DNA from: Reticulitermes lucifugus
Taxonomy: Eukaryota > Arthropoda > Insecta > Blattodea > Rhinotermitidae
Direction of reading: 5' to 3'
Length of the DNA: 22,705 nucleotides
Assembly (NCBI GenBank): GCA_026260175.1
Contig: JAKCWW010009941.1
Coordinates: 1-22,705, forward strand
The notes beneath the pieces were generated by a model, which was not told the origin of the DNA, ran no database searches, and saw nothing but the letters and a program-made list of their open reading frames with translations. A program made the position numbers and the translations under genes. Positions 9,001 through 18,000 of this stretch are shown piece after piece (the first letter of the stretch is position 1; each line of letters starts with the position of its first letter).

Positions 9001-12000
9001 TAATATTATTCTTCCACATGTCTCATCTTCTGACTTCACTGTTTTATGCATGTCTCATATCCCCCAGTGTGTGCTGCATGTCTCACCCATAAAATCATTA
9101 TTTAATGATCCTAATTATATTTAGTGTCAAGTAAAAGTTCTGAAGCTCCTCATCATGCAGTTTCCCTCATCCTCCTCTCACTTCCTCTACCTTAGGTCCA
9201 AATATTCCACTCAGCAACCTGTTCCGAAACATTGTCAATTTGCGCAAGATTGAACATTTTTGTGATGGCAGCTATCAAGACTATAGTCTCATGGGGTGTG
9301 ATACCACGTAGTTTTGTAGATAAGTACCAATGTTTGACAGGAACCTCCATCTTCCTGAAGATGGAGTTGGCAATTATCAACCAAATTACACAGTGTCATA
9401 TCCCAGAAGACAAGCTTGAACCACCATCTATGATTATCCCTTAGCTTGAGAAACCAAGTTTCACAGCCACATAAAACGAGTATATGTTGATTCTCTATAT
9501 TTATCCTTAGTTCGTAGGACATGGGAAGATGAAAGATGAAGAAATTTAATATGCTCCTAATTTCTTCATGGATATCATTTTGATTTAGTATTATGGAATT
9601 TCTGGATTTTGTTCATTGTTGCCAAACAGAACACACATTTCAGAAACTGCATCTAATTCTATCCTCGCATGGAATGGTGGGAAGGCACCTACTGAGTCAG
9701 TACATTAAAGAGATATAATGTCCATCACTGGACAAGCTGATCAGCCTACTCAAAGCATGCAAGCTGTAAGGTTCAGGTTTTGTGAGTGGAAAATAATAGA
9801 AAATTTATAATAAAAACTGTGGACATACACATTAAGACCTACAACAAAGACAGAAAAATTTTAATTGACTGACCCAGGTTAGCCAGTGACTGTGAACAGC
9901 TACTTCTGAATGTAACAGAGTAGGGACCTCCTCACCTTCTTGCCTGAGGATGGAAATGCATGCAAACCATTATGTTTTGTTTGGAATAGCACACAATGAA
10001 CAAAGTTCAGAAACCCCATAACACTAAGTGTAATACACCATTGTTAGAATCATTTATAATTTATCATTTTAATTTCTTATTTAATTCCCAGATACTTCAA
10101 CCCTTGACACAGTTTTTAACAATTTCTTAGCTATCATTATGATTCTGTCCTGCATTCTGGTGATAAGACATGAACATATACGTCATATTTCTGTGTTTAC
10201 TTCTAGAATAACCTTGTTACTAGCATCTAGTAGAGTTTCAGCGTTCATTAAATTCTATTTAAGTTTTATCTACTGAACTAACATCAACAGCATAAATAAA
10301 TAAATAAATAAATAAACAAGTGATATTGTGAGTTAGTAATACACACCACAACTCCTTTTGCACTTCTTTTTCCTCAACATTTTCTTTGGACAAGGCTTGC
10401 CACCATTTCTTGCATGAACCTAGTAACAGAAAGAATTTATCAGTTTGTTAAAGAAGATCAAGTTAGTAATGGTGTCCCTGTTTTTAAAAACAATACCCTT
10501 TTTACAGTCAAAGAAATAATCATGGCAGTAACAATGTCAGCAGACTGTCAGAACAAATAAATAATCATGGCAGTAACAATGCCAGCAGACTGTCAGAACA
10601 ANNNNNNNNNNNNNNNNNNNNNNNNNNNNNNNNNNNNNNNNNNNNNNNNNNNNNNNNNNNNNNNNNNNNNNNNNNNNNNNNNNNNNNNNNNNNNNNNNNN
10701 NNNNNNNNNNNNNNNNNNNNNNNNNNNNNNNNNNNNNNNNNNNNNNNNNNNNNNNNNNNNNNNNNNNNNNNNNNNNNNNNNNNNNNNNNNNNNNNNNNNN
10801 NNNNNNNNNNNNNNNNNNNNNNNNNNNNNNNNNNNNNNNNNNNNNNNNNNNNNNNNNNNNNNNNNNNNNNNNNNNNNNNNNNNNNNNNNNNNNNNNNNNN
10901 NNNNNNNNNNNNNNNNNNNNNNNNNNNNNNNNNNNNNNNNNNNNNNNNNNNNNNNNNNNNNNNNNNNNNNNNNNNNNNNNNNNNNNNNNNNNNNNNNNNN
11001 NNNNNNNNNNNNNNNNNNNNNNNNNNNNNNNNNNNNNNNNNNNNNNNNNNNNNNNNNNNNNNNNNNNNNNNNNNNNNNNNNNNNNNNNNNNNNNNNNNNN
11101 NNNNNNNNNNNNNNNNNNNNNNNNNNNNNNNNNNNNNNNNNNNNNNNNNNNNNNNNNNNNNNNNNNNNNNNNNNNNNNNNNNNNNNNNNNNNNNNNNNNN
11201 NNNNNNNNNNNNNNNNNNNNNNNNNNNNNNNNNNNNNNNNNNNNNNNNNNNNNNNNNNNNNNNNNNNNNNNNNNNNNNNNNNNNNNNNNNNNNNNNNNNN
11301 NNNNNNNNNNNNNNNNNNNNNNNNNNNNNNNNNNNNNNNNNNNNNNNNNNNNNNNNNNNNNNNNNNNNNNNNNNNNNNNNNNNNNNNNNNNNNNNNNNNN
11401 NNNNNNNNNNNNNNNNNNNNNNNNNNNNNNNNNNNNNNNNNNNNNNNNNNNNNNNNNNNNNNNNNNNNNNNNNNNNNNNNNNNNNNNNNNNNNNNNNNNN
11501 NNNNNNNNNNNNNNNNNNNNNNNNNNNNNNNNNNNNNNNCGCCCCGGCCACTTTACCCCTGGGGAAATAGCCCTCAGTAGCCACTCAACAGATGGCTGGA
11601 TGGGCCAAGAACTTGTGTAAATGCTGGAGTAGAGTAAAATGTCTAACTCCTGCCAGGAATCAAAAGCCAATGCCTCAGTCACATGGCCCACACCTATCCC
11701 AGCTCCCAACGTTTTTGGTGAGTGACAGAGTTCAACATGCACAAAGTTACAGGAACAGAAAACAATTACATACCTTGATTGCCCTAATCTTGGTTTTGAA
11801 TCCTCGTCCACAGGAGACACTGCAAGCAGACCACTGGGACCAGCGAGACACCACACAGTCCACAGCTGCCTCATCAGTATCAGCATCACTGCTAGTGTTG
11901 GATCCAAAAACATAGCTTGCAGCCTGCAGAGCAGAAGACGCAGTAGTTGTTACATCAGCATCTTCATCTTCTTCATCTTCTGCAACAGTAATGGTCAATC

Positions 12001-15000
12001 CAAAACACACTCCATGAATTCCAGAAACCTTCCAAACATTGAACACTACTGTGTATTCTGACAGGCCGTGGCATGGCCCAGATGGTTAGTCACTGTCCTC
12101 TCACTGCAGAGGCCTGGGTTCGATCCCAGGCCATTCCATATGGGATCACTGTTGGACAAATTGGCACTGGGACAGGTTTTTCACATGCCTGCCACACTCA
12201 CCACCAAAAAGAGCCTCAGTTCTCACTTTTCCAAATCCGCTCTTCACAAATTTGTTCTCCTTTATAATCTATGTATCCACTGTTTATCACAAAAACCTGC
12301 TTTTGTACCTCCTATATTTTGTCTTCTACTAATTCTTGCAGGTGAAATGTATGCTAGAATTTTGCAATGTACAAATTTGTTTTTAGACCATGCTATAGCT
12401 AAGATGGTGGGCCAGGATAGTGTAGTTGGTATAGCGACTCACTACGAGCTGGACGGTTCGGGGATAGAATCCCGGTGGGGGCGAGATTTTCAGCACCCGT
12501 CCAGACTGGCCCTGGGGCCTACCCAGCCTCTTGTACAAGGGGTACCAGGTCATTCCCAGGGGTAAAGGGCCGGGGCATGGCGTTGACCACCCACCACCAT
12601 CTAGCTCCGAGGTTAAATAAAGAGTAGAGCTATACCTCTACTCCCCCTCTGGGCATTCATGGCCTGTTCTAGGGTGAACTTTACCTTCCACCAGAGTAGT
12701 GGTTAGGTAAGGGGCTAACAGCCCCTTCCTGTAAAACATTTAATCGTTCAGAAGCCCAATGATAGGGAGGCTAAGGTCAAACTCAAAGGACCGTAATGCC
12801 ATAGAAAAAGAAGATAGCTAAGATGGTTAGTCAAGAGGCCTGGGTTCAATCCCAGGCAGTCCATGTGGGATCTGAGTTGCACAGAGTGGCACTGTAGCAG
12901 GTTTTACTTTAAGAACTTCAGTTTTCCCCTGCCAGTTGTCATTCAACCATTGCTTCATTCCCATTTGTCATCAGGGGTTGGTACAATAGGCCCATTTGAA
13001 GTTGCAATAGACTAGGGTCTAATCCCACTCCTACAACTTACAAAGAAAACTAAGTCTAATGTTGACAAAGCAAATTAGAGACTGATTACTGTAATTCATT
13101 AAGTTAGATTAAAGGTATGTGTCTTTGTCTGTATATCTATTTATTTAGGTACATGTGTGTGTATCAGTTTATTTAGGTGTTTGTTTCTTCTTTGTGTTCA
13201 TGCTTGTCTGTGATTATTTCTCTGTGTGCACATGCATGTATGAAAACATTTTTTAACAAGATTGGAAATGTGTACTACATTACTATAAAAATTTCCACTC
13301 TTATCTGTACATATTCTTTGCAATTTTGCAACCTCATTTCTTTTTATATTAATTTCCTTGTAAGCTCATAACCTAATCTCATTTCTTATGTGTAGTGTTT
13401 ATAATTAAGACATTCTAGAACACTAATAAACTGCATAAATCACAAAATATAAGTAGCATAATGATAATACCACAATTCTGATCCAGTCTTCCATGTCCAT
13501 GAAGATGATATGAAATTACTCCAGATAAGGAGACACCATAACGTTGCAAACGGGCTGTTCTGTTTGCCTTCAGATCCTCTTGAGGTGTAAGCATGAAGAG
13601 ACAATGACGCAAATGGGGTGGAATAATTCAGAAACAACAGAATTCCACGTGTTTAAACCTACTGCATTATGGGTTTTGGAATACATTCATTTTCTGTTTG
13701 TTCATTCTTATTTATGCAATGATTTACTGTTTATTACGAAGATTACTTAACAATGCTGTGTGTTCATTTCTTCTTGGTCCATTTAATGACACTGGAAATA
13801 GTTCAGAAAATATAGCTCCAAATGTAGGATAATTAACGAAAAATGAATCAGAAAGGATGAGGAGGGAAATGGCCATGACCTAATTTTAGGTATGTCCTGG
13901 CTGGGCTGCATGTATGGGGAAAATCACGAAAAACCTCACTACAGATGGCCTCTGGTCAAGATTTGAAAAAGGAACCTCCTTGACATGAAGCAGGAGTGCC
14001 AACCACCCAATAACAACATTCAGTAACAGTGCTGTTTCATCAGCACACGCTATTTTGCATTAAGTAAGACTGAAAAATGGTCAAAAATGGTGAATATCTA
14101 AGAATTTGGGAGGCAATCATCAGCTATTCAAAAAACTAAGAAACGTTCTGCATAGTGAAGGTCTGAGTCTCACCCAGCTGATGCAGTTAGCAAAAATAAG
14201 ATGTCACTACCAAAAATCACAACTATATCCAAGAGGTCCTATGTTCAAACTCAGAACATATATCGGCTATCCGGACAGATTATTTATGGTTTTCCTCACT
14301 TTTGCCACTCAAATTCCAGCATATTACCTCAAAGTATTCCGTACTGCTTCCTTCTACATCCAATCCCAATCATTAATTGATCATCCAGTCATTTTGCGCT
14401 ATATAATTGAAAGTACTGAAATCATTAAATAAACTATAAATGAGCATGTAAATTCGCAATAAATAACTTAATACAAATACATTACCCACAGGATGCATCA
14501 ATTAATAAAGATTCATTATAATCATCTAGTTCTCTTTAGCTTACATACCTTTGTATTTTTGGCATACACTTTCACAGTCATCTTGGGTTAGAAAATTGTT
14601 TCTGTTCCCACGGCATCCTGAGTACAAGAACTCTAGACAAGCTTCCACTTGTGAATCAAAGTACCAGCGACTGTTATTTCCAGTACACAAACCCTCATCT
14701 TTTGGCATCTGACAAATCTCTGCAATCAAACATATTGCAACAAAGAAAAGTATTCAGAACTCTGGATTTAATATTTGCTGACAATGTAGAAATTTATTAA
14801 GTGGTAATTTACTGCCCATGGCACAATGGTATAGGGCATTCTAGAATTTCAGGCCTCCAAACATCACAGAAAATGCATAGACATGAATGTGTTAAATAGC
14901 CACAGACAGCTACTAAGGCGCAGTTCTTGAGCATGGCGATTGGACATCAGGCTAACAATGTCTGCCTATAAAAACTAGCAACTTATAAAATGGTACAAGT

Positions 15001-18000
15001 GTTCACAAAGCTAGTAAGATTCTTCTGTGCAGCTTCAGGCATAAAAAAAGAATATAATTTCTGAAACTTGAAATACGAACCTTTACAAATTGCTGAAACA
15101 ATATTTAGATCAATGAGACAAGGCAATAAGAGACAGCTGGATAAGATTATGTAATAAATAGATGTAATTTTTACTCTTAACCTAATATTCTGTGGTTGAT
15201 TAAATCAAACCGAGTAAGATGGGTGTGGCACGTACCGTGCATAGAGTACGAGAAATGGGTACAGAATTTTAGAATTAGAATATTTAATGGGTTTGAGCCC
15301 TTAGAGGCCGATGCATGTAGGCCTTTTTAACAGGCCCTTTGTGCCCCTAAAATGCAGAGGCTTTCTTAGAGTGCTGTGGCCCAACATAAGCCCATGAACA
15401 CTCTATAAGTTATACATAACAGAAAAATATATCAAGTACAGGTTCCGGCCCAATAAACATATTGGACGAGCCCTTCCTTTCTAAATACCTTTCGGTTCCC
15501 CTTATGGAGCCCCTGTAAAAAGAAATGCTCCTTTTTCCAGAGCCTTCTATTACATGTGTCTTGGAGTCCTCAGTATGGGAGCCCTCCCTCCAAGTTCCCC
15601 TCACGNAGCCNCTGTAAAGAGAGAGATGCTCCCCTTCCAAAGCCTTCCCTGACATGTCTCTCAGAGTCCCCAGTAAAGAAACCCCCCCTCCAGGTTCCCC
15701 TTACAAAGCCCCTACATAGAGAAAGATGTTCATTTCCAGAGCCTTCTTTTACATATCTTTATAAGTCCCCAGCAAAGGAGCCCCCCTCCAGGTCCCCCTC
15801 TCAGAGCCCCCATAGAGAGAGACGCTCCCCCTCCAGAGCTTTCTTTTACCAATGGGTACAGAAGTTTGTGGTCAGTCATATTACCGTAGGAAGGCATGCA
15901 AGTAACCTAAGCATATATGACAGTATAGTTTTAAAATGGACAGACAAGAACACTGTGTGAAAGTAGCGACTCAATTCAACTTGCTCAGGAAAGGGTCCAG
16001 TGGTAAGCCTTTTTCAATACTTTAATAAATCCATGAGTTCAAAGATTCATGTCTTTTGGAATGTTACATCGTGTCAATTGGTAAACAGTTATGGATGTTT
16101 TGAAGGATCAGGGTAAAGCAGTCCAGAACCTCAAACTTGCAACCCATGGGTTCCATACAGATCAGGAAAGACACTACCATAGATTGGTTTATTGAAGTAA
16201 TACACAGAGCTGTCCTGTAATACAGATAGTACTAAAACCAAGTGATACGAATTATATAAGCATATAACAGAATTCGTGATGCTCCTAGTATAAACACTAA
16301 AGGTTGCCATTACCACTAACCTAAAAAATGCTGTATGTGTTGTGTGTGTGTGTGTGTTTTGCATGCTTGCTAAGTTACTGCTGTTTCATGTATTTTCATG
16401 ACTCAACCCCCCAGAGACTACTTTAAATGACATCTTGCCTGCTGCTGCAGCTAATTTAAATGGCACCTTGTCCCTGCCGGTGCAGTATCTTATTTTTACA
16501 TCTTCTTTGGAGTATATTTATAAATAAAATGCATTGTTTGGTCAAAAAAGGCCACAGAAAGTCATAATCCTGTCACCTGTTGATTACAGTATAAAATACT
16601 AGCACAATTTGAATGTGAACTGCAAAACATCTCAGATGTGTGTGGAACAGGCGTTGTCTACATGAATATCTGATGCAAGATTTTAGACTTTTGCTGTAGT
16701 GTAGTCAATATCTTTGCTCTGCTGGGATGTTGCACGGTGTTGGTTGGTAGTTTGCTATTGCTGTTTTGGGATAGCGCATCAATTGCTTGAAGATGGGACT
16801 GACATGCTGTCCATACTCATTGGTAACCAATTACCAACCAACACTGCACAACATCCCAGAAGAGCAAGCATCTCGTATCTAATGACATATCAACACAGAG
16901 AGAATTACAATGCATGGAATGCAATGTAAGTATGGTAAACATCCTTGCAGTGAATGCTGAGCTACATTCAAATGGTAAACACTCACCCCTTGCCATGGAT
17001 GGTGAAATCTCACAGGAAGGAATCTCACCATCACACTCAACCTCATCTATAACCTGTGCATCCAAACAATCCTCCATACTAAGTGGACCATTATAACCTT
17101 CTTCCATATGTTCATACATTGTCCTTGTTTCTTCATTGTATGCCACTCGCAAACGCGTTCGCAAACGTCTTCCTTTGCCACAGGTCGCACTGCAGGGGCT
17201 CCATCGAGACCACTCTGTCAATGGGCAATTTGGCTTTTCTTCCTGTAACATAGGATGACGTGTTGCCAACTGCAGTGTTATATTCTTGAAAAACACCACT
17301 TGGCAAAATCATGGTTGACAAGAACAATGTCTTAGGAAAAACTGGGGTCAGGGGAACCACAGTTGCTCTTAATACTCATCAAAGCTTATTACCTGATGCT
17401 TCACTACACATAAAAACACATAATAAAATGTTTAAAAATAAATTATGACAATATAAAAAAGGGTGACTAAAAGATGCACCATGAATGATCCCTTAGTGTG
17501 GAAGACAATAATTCTTTCATGTGGACACAAACTATAAACTACTGACATGTAAGTCCGAATTCTGTAGTTGGCAAAATAGGATGAAATGGAAAATGACATT
17601 TAGCGAGGGATTGCTGTACCTGAGAACACTAGCCAGTAGCATGTTCAGAGGATCTGCATGAAGAAAATAGCACAACAGTCCACATTCAAGTTAATGTATA
17701 TGCTGCAATGCAACTGATGTTAAATAAACCAGGACATTGGGCAAGATCTGAAAGCAGAAAAATTTTAAGAAAAGTTTGTCAAATTAAGGATGCTGCAGTA
17801 CAGACACTGGTTCTGAGTGGATGACAGCAGGATCCCTCTAAATGTTTCGTAAACAAAGATCTGAAATATGTCTTACATTATCTCTGGACAGACCAAGAAT
17901 AAGGTGGAGAGACCAACTGACAGATGTACAAATGACAGGAAGGAAGGAAGGAGGGAGTGGACCAGACAAGTACAGAAGGAGGGCATATGTGAGGATAGAG

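Larger units (their letters stand above)
7940..10346 (-). other. Intron between third TSP1 and linker exon
   Basis: A 2407-base intron. It includes a foldback element at 9275-9419 and an (AAAT)n run at 10292-10315. The 8140-8570 part reads like an old interspersed repeat, but I can only say that from general impression. The rest holds no supported feature. Confidence 0.5.
10420..11773 (-). other. Intron splitting the third TSP1 repeat, contains gap
   Basis: A nominal 1354-base intron including 938 N, so its real length is unknown. The exons on each side join in phase 0 and complete a TSP1 repeat, so no exon needs to be missing in the gap. Confidence 0.7.
12391..12990 (+). mobile_element. SINE family I copy 2, split by a nested SINE
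   Basis: The head tgctatagctaagatgg (12391-12407) resumes after 12826 as ttagtcaagaggcctgggtt and caatcccaggcag, matching copy 1. Relative to copy 1 it lacks about 16 bases between the A and B boxes (the actgtcctctcactgc segment). The interrupting 405-base element is SINE family II at 12409-12813. Confidence 0.75.
14720..16986 (-). other. Intron between second TSP1 and Kunitz exons
   Basis: A 2267-base intron from GTGAGT to gattgcag. Besides the repeats listed at 15195, 15495, 16040, 16335 and 16716, the part 14740-15190 holds nothing that I recognise. Confidence 0.6.

Noticed and set aside
10537..11913. Very long open frames (458, 339 and 337 codons) across the middle of the window
   Set aside because: They consist almost wholly of N translated as unknown residues; the ends are the 45-bp repeat, a SINE, and the antisense or other frames of a TSP1 exon.
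12074..12126. tRNA gene candidates from A and B boxes
   Set aside because: No complete cloverleaf or terminator follows; the body matches dispersed SINE copies.
12068..12565. 165-codon plus-strand open frame
   Set aside because: It runs through SINE family I and into nested SINE family II, including both Pol III boxes; no protein domain.
14106..14432. 108-codon plus-strand open frame
   Set aside because: It translates a tRNA-derived SINE (family III); such peptides recur as artefacts in insect gene sets.
15410..15960. Opposing open frames with Ser/Pro-rich peptides
   Set aside because: They are produced by the ~99-bp tandem repeat and its strand composition.
16817..16986. Continuation of the second TSP1 exon frame past the donor
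   Set aside because: The frame runs into the intron and a foldback element after a good GTGAGT donor; the Kunitz exon joins in phase at that donor.
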